DNA from: CBDCMJ01 sp965218875
Lineage (GTDB): Bacteria; Chloroflexota; Dehalococcoidia; Lucifugimonadales; UBA3495
NCBI GenBank assembly: GCA_965218875.1
Contig: OZ244707.1
Location: 1,054,001-1,118,000, forward strand
Length of the DNA stretch: 64,000 nt
Reading direction: 5' to 3'
The notes below the pieces were generated by a model, which ran no database searches, was not told the origin of the DNA, and saw nothing but the letters and a program-made list of their open reading frames with translations. Of the stretch, positions 1 through 7,588 are shown piece after piece; the stretch's first letter is position 1, and each line of letters starts with the position of its first letter. A program made the translations under genes and the position numbers.

Positions 1-478
1 GCATGCCCTCCTCGCCTGTGACCATGGCGATGCCCGACATGGTCTGGCCGATGGGGTCGTACCCGATGTTGTCCCGGTAGGGGCCGAACTGGCCGTAGGC
101 GGAGACGTTGACCATGATGATCCGGGGGTTCAGCTCCTTCAACACCGGGTAGCCGAAGCCCATGTTCTCGATGGTGCCGGGCCGGAAGTTCTGCACCAGC
201 ACGTCGGAGACCTCCACCAGCTTGCGCATCACCTCCTTGGCCTTGTCCTTGCGCATGTCTATGCTCAGGCTCTTCTTGCCGGAGTTGTACTGGACCCAGT
301 AGGAGCTCTGCTTGCGGACCCACGGGCCGTGGTAGCGGGTCTCCTCACCGCCGAGCCGCTCCACCTTGATGACCTCCGCGCCCATTCGGGCCAGCACTTG
401 GCTGCACCTGGGCCCGGCCTGGTGACGGCCCATGTCGATAACCCGAATGCCTTCCAGCGGATGTTTTCGGCTTGCCAT
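1..478 (-). CDS. CaiB/BaiF family III CoA-transferase, N-terminal part (cut by window edge)
   Basis: Only the first 159 residues are in the window; the gene continues past base 1. The start is the ATG at 476-478. The N-terminus reads as the Rossmann-like opening of family III CoA-transferases: GIRVIDMGRHQAGP, then MGAEVIKVE, GPWVRKQSSYWVQYNSGKKS, a DVLVQNFRPG stretch and YGQFGPYRD. These enzymes move CoA between carboxylic acids and CoA-thioesters in the cytoplasm. The catalytic Asp, normally near residue 170, lies outside the window, so activity cannot be judged. It is divergent from the DUF2851 gene. The family is clear; the acyl substrate is unknown. Confidence 0.9.
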   Translation of the reverse strand, partial: MASRKHPLEGIRVIDMGRHQAGPRCSQVLARMGAEVIKVERLGGEETRYHGPWVRKQSSYWVQYNSGKKSLSIDMRKDKAKEVMRKLVEVSDVLVQNFRPGTIENMGFGYPVLKELNPRIIMVNVSAYGQFGPYRDNIGYDPIGQTMSGIAMVTGEEGM

Positions 479-633
479 GGCGCGTGACCCCTCTGCGGCG
501 ATTTTGGGCCATTTTACGACCGGTCCGCGGAAAGAGCAAGCCAAAGAGCGGCCGGGGCGGGCCTCCGGAGCTACCGGCCGTCTTGTCGCAACCGGGCCCG
601 TGGGGCGGGGCAAAATGTGTTATCGTGCTAGCT

Positions 634-1956
634 ATGTTGCCAGCCATGTTGGTGGAGGAGAGGGACCGGCCTCAAGTCCGGGAGAGGCCTGACCGGGACT
701 ACGCCCCGGGCGGGCGGACCGGGCGGGGCAAGGACCGCATCCCCGAGGAGCTGCTGGCCCGCCTGTGGCAGAAAAGGGCGGCCCGCCAGAGGTCCTTTCG
801 CACCGGCGCCGGGCGCGTGGTCCGGGTGGTCTACCCGGGGCGGTCCAACACGTCCGCCGGGCCGGATTTCCTGGACGCGCTGCTGGACGTGGAGGGCGTG
901 GGCCTGGTGCGGGGGGACGTGGAAATCCACGTGCGCCAGGCCGACTGGCAGAGTCACGGCCACGGCCAAGACCCCAACTACAGCGGGGTGGTGCTGCACG
1001 CTGCCCTGGACGTGGAGTCGGCCACCACGGAGTTGCGCAGCGGCGGCCAGGCGCCGGTGGTCTCTCTGGCGCCCCTGCTGGAGGTCTCTGATCCGCCGGA
1101 GTCCGGCCCCAACTGCGCCCTGTGGGCGGTGCTGGACCTCCTGGGCTATCCCCGTCCCCTGAGCCCAGGCGAGGCCGGCGTCCTGCTGGATGAAGCGGGC
1201 GACCGGCGTTTCCGGGCCCGGAGCGGCTACCTGGGCCGCCTGCTGGAGGAGCAGGGGCCGGACCAGACCCTGTACGAAGGCATCATGGAGGGCCTGGGGT
1301 ACCACTCCAACCAGGCGCCCTTCCTGAAGCTGGCGGGACGGGCCCCCTACGCGGCCCTGGCGGAGGCGTGCCGCCGGGCGGGGCTGTGGGACAGCCGGGC
1401 CCCGGCCCTGGAGGGGTGGCTGCTGGACCTCGCCGGGCTGGGGGCAGGCGCTCCGGCGCCGCGGCCCAGGGCGGGCTTCGGGGCCGCCATGTCGCACCGG
1501 GAGTGGCACCGCTTTCGGCTCCGCCCCGCCAACCAGCCCCGCCGACGCATCGCCGGGGCGGCCCGGCTTCTGGACCGCTTCCTGGACGAGGGGCTGGTCT
1601 GCGGGCTGCGCCGGGCCGCGGACTGCGGCAGGCCCGGCCTCCTCACCGGCGCCCTGACGGTGGGGAGCGGCGCCGAAGGCCCCCCGGCCTACGTGGGCCC
1701 AGGCAGGGCCGCGGACCTGGCGGTCAACGTGGCGCTCCCCTTCCTGCACGCCTGGGCCGGCCGGGGTGGGGGCGCCCAGGGCCGCGGCTCGGAGTACCTG
1801 GGGCTGTACCGCCGTTTCGGTCGGCTGCAGGACAACACCCTGCTCCGGGAGATGCGGGAGCAGTTGCTGCCTCCGGCCTGGCTCCCCGAGGTGAACGGCG
1901 CCCGCCGCCAGCAGGGCCTGCTCCACCTTCAGTCGCTGCTGGCCGGGGCCGGCTGA
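634..1956 (+). CDS. DUF2851 family protein
   Basis: The frame is open from 472, but residues before MLPAMLVEERDRP are basic and proline/glycine-rich and overlap the divergent CoA-transferase start, so I place the start at ATG 634 (ATG 646 is the alternative). The product is about 440 residues, the usual size for DUF2851. The conserved N-terminal part is visible: IPEELLARLWQKR, then GDVEIHVRQADWQSHGH and NYSGVVLHAALD. The family has no established biochemical role; its HxxxxWxxHGH-type stretch and length are the basis of the call. The C-terminal half is rich in Arg and Gly. A long antisense frame over this gene is a codon-bias shadow. Confidence 0.8.
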   Translation: MLPAMLVEERDRPQVRERPDRDYAPGGRTGRGKDRIPEELLARLWQKRAARQRSFRTGAGRVVRVVYPGRSNTSAGPDFLDALLDVEGVGLVRGDVEIHVRQADWQSHGHGQDPNYSGVVLHAALDVESATTELRSGGQAPVVSLAPLLEVSDPPESGPNCALWAVLDLLGYPRPLSPGEAGVLLDEAGDRRFRARSGYLGRLLEEQGPDQTLYEGIMEGLGYHSNQAPFLKLAGRAPYAALAEACRRAGLWDSRAPALEGWLLDLAGLGAGAPAPRPRAGFGAAMSHREWHRFRLRPANQPRRRIAGAARLLDRFLDEGLVCGLRRAADCGRPGLLTGALTVGSGAEGPPAYVGPGRAADLAVNVALPFLHAWAGRGGGAQGRGSEYLGLYRRFGRLQDNTLLREMREQLLPPAWLPEVNGARRQQGLLHLQSLLAGAG

Positions 1957-2089
1957 TTCCGGAGCGGCCCCGGGCCTAAGCGTCGGGGCGCCTCGCTGCC
2001 GATGTTGTCGAGCGGGTTGGGTCGGGCCGGAGGGCTGTCTGCCGAACTGTCTGGAGGAAGGGGCCGGTTGGGGCCGCCGGGCTGGGCGG

Positions 2090-2428
2090 CTACTCGGCCA
2101 GGGGCACCGCTAGGGATACTCGGGGCTCGTCGCCGATGCCGCGGGCGATGTGGCCATGGCCGGTCACGTCCTCGGCCACCAGCACGTCGCCGGGCGACAG
2201 CCGCCGCACCGAACCGTCGGCGGTCTCGAACTCCGCTATGCCGGACAGGTTGACCACGTACTGCCGCCGGGGCGCGGGGTGGTAGTCCATAAACGAGGGG
2301 GAAGGCCGCTGCATCAAGGTTACGTCCCCTTCGCCAACCCGGTTGACGATCTCGGCAAACTGTTCCGCGGTCAGGTCCTCGAAGTAGGACTCGCCGTCGC
2401 TGCCGGAGTAGACTCTCACTATCTGCAT
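2090..2428 (-). CDS. Cupin-like protein, copy 1 of a tandem pair
   Basis: A 112-residue protein, first residues MQIVRVYSGSDGES. The start at 2428 is chosen over an in-frame upstream start at 2533 because a GGAGG lies just before it and the paralogue next door starts at the same point. Residues about 40-105 read as a small cupin: FMDYHPAPRRQYVVNLSG, then SPGDVLVAEDVTGHGH. The usual first cupin motif is reduced to a single His (DYHPAPRRQY), so metal binding is uncertain. It is closely similar along its length to the next gene (YHPAPRRQYV / WHPAPRRQYV; LVAEDVTGHGH / LVEDTTGQGH), which indicates a recent tandem duplication. Function unknown. Confidence 0.75.
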   Translation of the reverse strand: MQIVRVYSGSDGESYFEDLTAEQFAEIVNRVGEGDVTLMQRPSPSFMDYHPAPRRQYVVNLSGIAEFETADGSVRRLSPGDVLVAEDVTGHGHIARGIGDEPRVSLAVPLAE

Positions 2429-2598
2429 GTAAGTTCCTCCGAATGTATTGGCGATGTTTTGGCCACGCTTTGGATATGTGCGGGGGTGCCCCGCCGGGCC
2501 GGCCCCCGCCGTGGCGAACTTGGAATTCCCCAAGGACCTTCTCCAAAAGAGAGGGAGACGCCGGCAAGCAGGCTCCCCCGGGGTCGCTGGTAAGGGGG

Positions 2599-2937
2599 CT
2601 AGTCAGCCAGGGGTACCACCGCGGTGAGGCTGGCCCCGCCGCCCACCACCCGCGTGGTGTGACCCTGGCCGGTGGTGTCCTCCACCAGGCGGGCGTCGCC
2701 GGGGCCGTAGCGGTGGGTGCTCCCGTCGCCCAGCCCGATCTCGATCTGGCCCGCCAGCGAGATGACGTACTGGCGGCGGGGGGCCGGGTGCCAGTCGATG
2801 AAGTGGCCCGCCGGCCACTCCCGGAAGGTGATGGTCTTGACGTCTTGCTCCGCGGTCAGCTCGGGGTGGGAAGCCAGGTCCAACTCCTCCACGTGAGACT
2901 GGCCGTCGGCGCCAGTGTACAGCCGGTAGATTGCCAT
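2599..2937 (-). CDS. Cupin-like protein, copy 2 of a tandem pair
   Basis: A 112-residue paralogue of the preceding entry with the same layout: MAIYRLYTGADGQSHVEEL at the N-terminus, FIDWHPAPRRQYVISLAG in the middle and GPGDARLVEDTTGQGHTTR before the C-terminus. A strong ribosome site (GGAGGAG) sits about 7 bases before the ATG at 2937. The two genes are co-directional, 170 bases apart, and may be co-transcribed. The cupin fold usually binds small ligands or metal; here the metal-ligand pattern is incomplete and no partner enzyme is adjacent, so the role is unknown. Copy 2 has GQGH where copy 1 has GHGH, one possible ligand difference. Confidence 0.75.
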   Translation of the reverse strand: MAIYRLYTGADGQSHVEELDLASHPELTAEQDVKTITFREWPAGHFIDWHPAPRRQYVISLAGQIEIGLGDGSTHRYGPGDARLVEDTTGQGHTTRVVGGGASLTAVVPLAD

Positions 2938-3024
2938 GATTGCGCTCTCCTCCTACGGGCCGGTGGCGTATAGCTTAGCAGATTTTCCGACGCGCGGGGG
3001 CCCTGCCGGCCGGGGCCTACGGGA

Positions 3025-3903
3025 CTACGTTTTCCTAGGGGCGTATATCCAGCCTTCGAGCCTGGCGGCTTCAAGCTCCTCGCTTGGAGGGATGGATTCG
3101 CGTGGCGTAATGAATTGGGATTTGTCCTTTGACTTATCCATCGCCCACAGGGCGCCGCCGACGGAGGCCACCAACGAGTCGAGGCGGTCATGGTTGTCGA
3201 GACACTTCTTGCGGATGTCGTCAAGATTCTTCAGCGTTACGCCTGACTTGTCTTCTAACCCATCTAGTATCTCCCGGCGCACCATCTTGGGGTTCCCTTT
3301 GTTGGTCTTGTTAGGGTTCTTGTAATTTTCAGCAGGCAGGCCGAAGGTGCGAAGCAGAACGCCTGGCATGGTCTCCAGTAGTATCGGCCCATCGCACCCA
3401 TCGTCCGGTAAAGGTGGAACTCGGAACCCGGCCTTCCGCAGGCGGTGGAGCATCCGCATGCCGTAATATGTCATTTGCAACATACTGGGGTTGACGGCGT
3501 GGAGAGGCGAGAAAGGGCCCCCGAAATTCGCGTCGCCGCGCCGCATCACCTCACCGTGACGAGCAACGAAGCGGTTCCTCAAATCGTCGAATTGGCTGTA
3601 TCGGCTGTATTCGGGGGTCACCACGGAGTTCCACACCTCGGTCATCCTAGACGCCCCGGGCACCAGCCGCTCTGCGAAAGCACGGGGAACCGAGAAAGGG
3701 AAATCTATAGCTACTACCGAGTTCTTGGGCAGGTCACACAATTGTTGTTCAAGTTCGTTGAGGGCGACATCTCGCTTGGGGGATAAATGGTCGCACGATT
3801 TGAGTTCCAGAACCGTATCCCGCAAAACTCCATTCGTAACGCTGGTGCCGTTAGATTTTTCCGCCCCGCTGAAGTCCACTCCCAAGATGGTCCGCTCTGC
3901 CAT
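3025..3903 (-). CDS. DUF429 family protein (RNase H-like fold)
   Basis: A 292-residue protein with ATG at 3903. The N-terminus, TILGVDFSGAEKSNGT, is the first strand of the RNase H-like fold with its acidic residue, and VVAIDFPFSVPRAFAERL supplies the second conserved acidic patch typical of DUF429. Further conserved stretches are SPLHAVNPSMLQMTYYGMRML and ETMPGVLLRTFGLP. The family is predicted to act on nucleic acid, but no reaction is established. It is divergent from the ICL-family gene, with a shared 85-base promoter region that contains a TATAAT inside an inverted repeat. Codon use is less GC-rich than its neighbours (IKD/NKTNKGNPK-like stretches), which may hint at transfer. Confidence 0.75.
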   Translation of the reverse strand: MAERTILGVDFSGAEKSNGTSVTNGVLRDTVLELKSCDHLSPKRDVALNELEQQLCDLPKNSVVAIDFPFSVPRAFAERLVPGASRMTEVWNSVVTPEYSRYSQFDDLRNRFVARHGEVMRRGDANFGGPFSPLHAVNPSMLQMTYYGMRMLHRLRKAGFRVPPLPDDGCDGPILLETMPGVLLRTFGLPAENYKNPNKTNKGNPKMVRREILDGLEDKSGVTLKNLDDIRKKCLDNHDRLDSLVASVGGALWAMDKSKDKSQFITPRESIPPSEELEAARLEGWIYAPRKT

Positions 3904-3940
3904 CCCGTCGTCCCCCGTGTTAGAATTGGCCGGTCTCCCG

Positions 3941-3959
3941 CCGCATTATAGCAATGCGG
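3941..3959 (-). promoter_or_regulatory. Promoter -10 inside an inverted repeat, upstream of the DUF429 gene
   Basis: On the minus strand this reads CCGCATTGCTATAATGCGG: 7-base arms CCGCATT/AATGCGG around GCTAT, with an extended -10 (TGCTATAAT) overlapping the right arm. It lies about 40 bases before the DUF429 start and 30 bases before the divergent lyase gene. A protein bound to the repeat would occlude the -10, so it is operator-like. No convincing -35 is seen. Confidence 0.45.
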
Positions 3960-3988
3960 CAACCTGAAACGGGTGATTAGGAGCCGCC

Positions 3989-4852
3989 ATGGACCTGACC
4001 CAGAGACGCCGGCGCTACCGGTCCATCCTGGAAGGCGATCAGTGCTATTTCCCGGCCTCGGTGTTCGACCCGATCTCGGCCCGCATCGCCGAAGACCTGG
4101 GGTTCGAGGTGGGGATGTTCGCCGGCTCCATCGCCTCCGGGACGGTGCTGGGCGCCCCGGACCTGATCGTCCTGACCCTGACCGAGTTCGCCCAGCAGGT
4201 CCACCGCATCTGCCGGGCCGGAGACCTGAGCCTCATGGTGGACGCCGATCACGGCTACGGCAACGCCCTCAGCGTGATGCGCACCGTGGAGGAGTTGGAG
4301 ACCGCCGGAGTGGCGGCGCTGACCATCGAGGACACGGTGCTGCCCCGGAGCTTCGGGGCCGGGGGCGAGGAGCAACTGGTCTCCCTTGAAGAGGGAGTGG
4401 GCAAGATGAAGGCGGCCCTGGCGGCCCGGCAGGACCCGCTCTTGGTCATCGCCGGGCGCACCGGGGCGCTGCGGGCCGCCGGAATTCCCGAGGCGGTGCG
4501 GCGGGCTAAGGCGTACCAGGAAGCCGGGGTCGACGCCCTGTTCCTGGTGGGGGCCCGCACCAGGGAGGAAGTGGAGGCGGTCCACGCCGAAGTCGGCATT
4601 CCCCTGCTGCTGGGCGGTGGGGGGCCGGACCTGGGAGACCGGCAGTTCCTGGCGGCCCACGGGGTGCGCATCGCCCTGCAGGGGCACCTTCCCTTCCAGG
4701 CCGCGGTGAAAGCGGTGCACGACACCCTGAAGGACCTTCGGGACGGCGTCCCTCCCGCGGAGCTGGGCCCCCGGCTGGCCCCCGCCGAGCTGATGAACCA
4801 AGTCACCCGCCGGGGCAGCTACGACCGCTGGACCGCCGATTTCTTGGGTTGA
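3989..4852 (+). CDS. Isocitrate lyase/PEP mutase superfamily protein (oxaloacetate decarboxylase-like)
   Basis: A 287-residue protein starting at ATG 3989, preceded by TTAGGAG. It follows the isocitrate lyase/phosphoenolpyruvate mutase TIM-barrel pattern: YFPASVFDPISARIAEDLGFEVGMFAGS, the metal-site stretch SLMVDADHGYGNALSVMRTV (residues about 80-100), then VAALTIEDTVLP, VIAGRTGA and a GVDALFLVG strand. The length and the VDADHGYGNA motif match the oxaloacetate decarboxylase-like branch; the KKCG loop of true isocitrate lyase is absent. Members cleave or decarboxylate 2-oxo acids using Mg2+. The substrate here is not established. It is a single gene, divergent from DUF429. Confidence 0.85.
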   Translation: MDLTQRRRRYRSILEGDQCYFPASVFDPISARIAEDLGFEVGMFAGSIASGTVLGAPDLIVLTLTEFAQQVHRICRAGDLSLMVDADHGYGNALSVMRTVEELETAGVAALTIEDTVLPRSFGAGGEEQLVSLEEGVGKMKAALAARQDPLLVIAGRTGALRAAGIPEAVRRAKAYQEAGVDALFLVGARTREEVEAVHAEVGIPLLLGGGGPDLGDRQFLAAHGVRIALQGHLPFQAAVKAVHDTLKDLRDGVPPAELGPRLAPAELMNQVTRRGSYDRWTADFLG

Positions 4853-4932
4853 AGGGGACCGGGGTTGAAGTGGGCCGGCGCTGAGGCGGGCCCGACTGTC
4901 GCAGGGCTGCCTCAAGGCCGGGCCGGGCCCGT

Positions 4933-4938
4933 GTATAA
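4933..4938 (+). promoter_or_regulatory. TATAAT -10 element before the VOC gene
   Basis: A perfect TATAAT with TG two bases upstream (CCGTGTATAATCC) lies 80 bases before the VOC start at 5018. It sits in the gap after the lyase gene. No good -35 is visible at 16-18 bases, so this may be an extended -10 promoter. Confidence 0.4.
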
Positions 4939-5017
4939 TCCGGCGGAGAGGCCGGAGACCGGGCCCGGAGAGAGCGGCCCGGTCCCAAGTGAGGCATTTT
5001 AACGAGGAGAGAGTCCC

Positions 5018-5410
5018 ATGAATTTTACCTACAACCACCTGCACTTCCGCAGCGAGGACCCGGACCAGGCCGCCAAGTTCTACTGCGACAACTTCGGCGC
5101 GGTCATAACCTCGGAGCGGCCCCTGTCCACCACCAAGTCGATCCAGCTTTCCCTCAACGGCCACCCCCTGATGACCATCTCCGGCCGAGCCGAGGGCGAG
5201 GACCCCGTCCCCGGGTCCACCGACCCCCGCTACGGCCTGGACCACTTCGGTTTCGAGGTGGACGACATGGAAGAGGCGGCGGCCCTCATGAAGGGCAACG
5301 GCGTGCAGTTCGGATGCGAGCCGTGGACCATGCCCTCGGGCACCACTGTCGCCTTCGTCGTGGCCCCGGACCAGGTCAGCGTGGAGCTGATCCAGCGTCC
5401 CAAGGGCTAG
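5018..5410 (+). CDS. VOC (glyoxalase/bleomycin resistance/dioxygenase) fold protein
   Basis: A 130-residue protein; ATG at 5018 follows GAGGAGAGAG. It shows the two beta-alpha-beta-beta-beta modules of the VOC fold: NHLHFRSEDPDQAAKFYCDNFGA at the start and GLDHFGFEVDDMEEAAALMKGNG in the second half, ending VAFVVAPDQVSVELIQRP. Likely metal ligands are a His in NHLHF, the His of GLDHFGFEV and the Glu of VELIQ. VOC enzymes include glyoxalases, epimerases and ring-cleaving dioxygenases; nothing here fixes the reaction. Its stop codon overlaps the stop of the convergent PIG-L gene in the four bases CTAG (5407-5410). Confidence 0.8.
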   Translation: MNFTYNHLHFRSEDPDQAAKFYCDNFGAVITSERPLSTTKSIQLSLNGHPLMTISGRAEGEDPVPGSTDPRYGLDHFGFEVDDMEEAAALMKGNGVQFGCEPWTMPSGTTVAFVVAPDQVSVELIQRPKG

Positions 5411-6267
5411 GCCTCCGGCGTCAGCCCCTCGAAGAAGTCCTCCGCCACGTCCTCGCCGGGACCCACCGGCGGAAAGGCCCGGATGTAGTACTCCCGGCCC
5501 AGAATGTCGGCGGTTACCTCCCTGGGGACCCTGTCGTAGGGCCAGTCGGGGGCGATCTGAGTGCGGTGGCAGAGGATGCAGGCCTTCTTGGCCGCCAGGT
5601 GCTCCCCCACGTCCAGCTCGAGGTGGATGTCCTCCGGCGGCGCCCCCTGTTCCGCCTGCTCCGGCGTGGGCATGGGGACGTCTACCCCGGCGCCGCGCAA
5701 CCGCGCGGCCCACGCCGTCCGGAAGCCCCTGGGGCGGGCGCTGTAGAACAGCCGCCGGGGCCGGTGGGGGACGCCGCCGCTGAGCTGATCGGGGAAGGCC
5801 TGGGGGTCCCCGGCCCGGTGAAAGGCCTCGGTGGCGTGCCGGGAGACCGCGATGTGGTCGGGGTGGCCGTAGAGACCGCCCGGGTCGAAGGTGAGCACCA
5901 CCTGGGGCCTGAAGCGGCTGATTTCGTCCACCAAGCACTCCACCACCTGGGCGTCCGGGGCGTTGACGTAAGCTCTGGGGTGGCTGTTGGCGGGGGAGCC
6001 GGCCATGCCCGAGTCGCGGTATTCCAGGACCCGGTGGCCGGCCAGGCCCAGGGCCTGCGCGGCGCGGGCCAGCTCTTCCCGCCGCACCGAGGGCAGCGAC
6101 TCCCGGGTGGCCAGGCCCTCCTGCCGGATCTCTCCCTCCTCTCCCAGCGTGGTGGTGACCAGGCGGACGGCCACACCCCGGGCGGCGTGGGCGGCGAGGG
6201 CCCCGCCCACGGGGAAGGCCTCGTCGTCGGGATGGGCGAAACAGGCCAGCAGCCTAAATTCGGGCAT
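5407..6267 (-). CDS. PIG-L family deacetylase
   Basis: A 286-residue protein with ATG at 6267. The zinc-site motif AHPDDEAFPVGG is at residues 11-22, and the second family motif PGGLYGHPDHIAVSR is near residue 130, supplying the third zinc ligand. This matches the LmbE/PIG-L fold, which removes acetyl from N-acetylglucosamine-type substrates (for example in mycothiol or bacillithiol synthesis). All expected catalytic residues are present. The gene stands alone on the minus strand, so the substrate is open; PIG-L paralogues are common in the presumed host group. It ends convergently with the VOC gene, overlapping by four bases. Confidence 0.88.
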   Translation of the reverse strand: MPEFRLLACFAHPDDEAFPVGGALAAHAARGVAVRLVTTTLGEEGEIRQEGLATRESLPSVRREELARAAQALGLAGHRVLEYRDSGMAGSPANSHPRAYVNAPDAQVVECLVDEISRFRPQVVLTFDPGGLYGHPDHIAVSRHATEAFHRAGDPQAFPDQLSGGVPHRPRRLFYSARPRGFRTAWAARLRGAGVDVPMPTPEQAEQGAPPEDIHLELDVGEHLAAKKACILCHRTQIAPDWPYDRVPREVTADILGREYYIRAFPPVGPGEDVAEDFFEGLTPEA

Positions 6268-6413
6268 CGTTATTCTCTAATACCCTGTCCATCGCTATAC
6301 CACACGTGGCTTTTCTCCCCTGTTTCGTTACCATTCAGTAACTACGAGACTCGATTCGGGCCGAGAAACTTATCCCCGTTGAAGTGAATCAAGTGGTCGG
6401 AAATCTCGGCAAT

Positions 6414-7283
6414 CTAGACCTCAGTCTCCCAGGCTATCTTGTCTAGATGCTGTTTGAACTGCCGGAAGTCCGGAAAGGCGCTGACATACAGCCGGGTGGC
6501 AGTGCAATCCTGGAGGGTGGCTTCGAGTTCCTCGACCCGCTTGGAAGTCACGGGACCATGAGAGGTGACGGCCTCAACCAGGAACAGCCAGTTCCGCTCC
6601 TCGTCGTAGAGAACCACATCCGGCAGTTTGTCATGCTCGGCAAGCAGAACGCCAAGCTCGCCCAGCCTCTCCCTGTCCAAATGCAAGAGCTTGTCGGCGG
6701 CATCGCCCAGGTACAGCAGGGTTGATCCCGGCGCGAACCTCGGTCCGAAGTCCGTTACCACCTGGGCCTGCAACCTGTTGTGCCTGCCAGGAGACAGGCG
6801 AATTGCCTCTCCCGTCGAGGTGCGGATGGGTATCTCCCGCATCCTTCGACGCCGCTGGTATATCTCCAGAAGAGCGCCGTGGCTGGAGCGAAAGGCGCGC
6901 ACTCCAGAATCCCAGCCGTTGGCCCCGTAGAGTCGGAGTACACTCAGTGCTTCATCAGTGAGGCCGTAGTGCGTCCTGGGGCTGTTGGTGGGAAGGTCTG
7001 GATCGTCGGGGTTGCGGTCCACCACCCGCGCCTGCTCCAACTGGTGAATGACCTGACGCCGAACCGTCTCTCGCGTGTTCTCTGCGTACTCCCTGCCGTA
7101 CGTGTCCCGCATGAATCCAAGCATCTGGTGGATAGTTCGGGACGGCTTGGCGGCCCGGACCCAAGCGTCGTCCTCCGACAGACCGGCGAGGGCCAATATG
7201 GTCAGGCAGGAGATGTCGTTGCGCTGAGCAGGAGGCAACCCGATCTGCTCCAGGATGTTCCGCGCCTCGTCTATCTTGCTCAT
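6414..7283 (-). CDS. BsuBI/PstI-type type II restriction endonuclease
   Basis: A 289-residue protein. I choose ATG 7283 because it overlaps the methyltransferase stop by ATGA (7280-7283), the usual arrangement in this locus type; a start at 7310 is possible. The N-terminal half is helical and winged-helix-like. The C-terminal half carries the family signature PDVVLYDEERNWLFLVEAVTSHGPV, whose acidic residues (PD ... VEAV) are the likely Mg2+-dependent cleavage site. PstI and BsuBI cut CTGCAG; this enzyme is expected to have the same or a related target. The frame appears intact, while the partner methyltransferase has an in-frame stop. Confidence 0.85.
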   Translation of the reverse strand: MSKIDEARNILEQIGLPPAQRNDISCLTILALAGLSEDDAWVRAAKPSRTIHQMLGFMRDTYGREYAENTRETVRRQVIHQLEQARVVDRNPDDPDLPTNSPRTHYGLTDEALSVLRLYGANGWDSGVRAFRSSHGALLEIYQRRRRMREIPIRTSTGEAIRLSPGRHNRLQAQVVTDFGPRFAPGSTLLYLGDAADKLLHLDRERLGELGVLLAEHDKLPDVVLYDEERNWLFLVEAVTSHGPVTSKRVEELEATLQDCTATRLYVSAFPDFRQFKQHLDKIAWETEV

Positions 7284-7564
7284 ATCGCCGCCGACTCTGG
7301 CCCGATGCACAGTTCGGGAGGGATGCTGAGCGTTCTGGCGACAAGGACGTCGAGGCCGGGGAGGTCGATTTTGAAGTCGAGTCGAGCTTGGGCCGCAGCG
7401 CCAATCAAGCGGATGTCTCGTTCAACTGGAAATGGCATGGCACGTAACTCCGTGGCGCTTACTTGAGTGTTCCCATTGGACACACGGAAGTACCGGTCCA
7501 GGAAAACCGAATTGAGGAGGGTAGCAAGGCCGTAGGCCAACTCCTCATCCAGTTCTCTAGACAC
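7280..7564 (-). pseudogene. C-terminal fragment of the PstI-type adenine methyltransferase, beyond an in-frame TAG
   Basis: This is the same reading frame as the gene listed at 7589-9007. After the TAG at 7589-7591 the frame continues NHLNYIRGVSRELDEELAYGLATLLNS, then DRYFRVSNGNTQVSATELRAMPFP, which is the conserved end of this methyltransferase group. Family members normally read G-L-E-N-H-L-N-Y-I at the junction, so TAG replaces a Glu codon; GAG to TAG is one base change. The fragment could be made separately only from the GTG at 7562-7564, which has no good ribosome site. It overlaps the endonuclease start by four bases. A sequencing error is the main alternative. Confidence 0.75.
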
Positions 7565-7588
7565 CCCACGAATGTAATTCAGATGGTT

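Noticed and set aside
628..1926. 432-residue antisense frame over the DUF2851 gene
   Set aside because: Low-complexity Gly/Arg/Pro/Gln-rich translation with no family pattern; it is the complementary-strand shadow of a high-GC gene.
3977..5938. 653-residue antisense frame covering the lyase, VOC and part of the PIG-L genes
   Set aside because: The genes beneath have clear motifs; this frame has none and spans gene boundaries.
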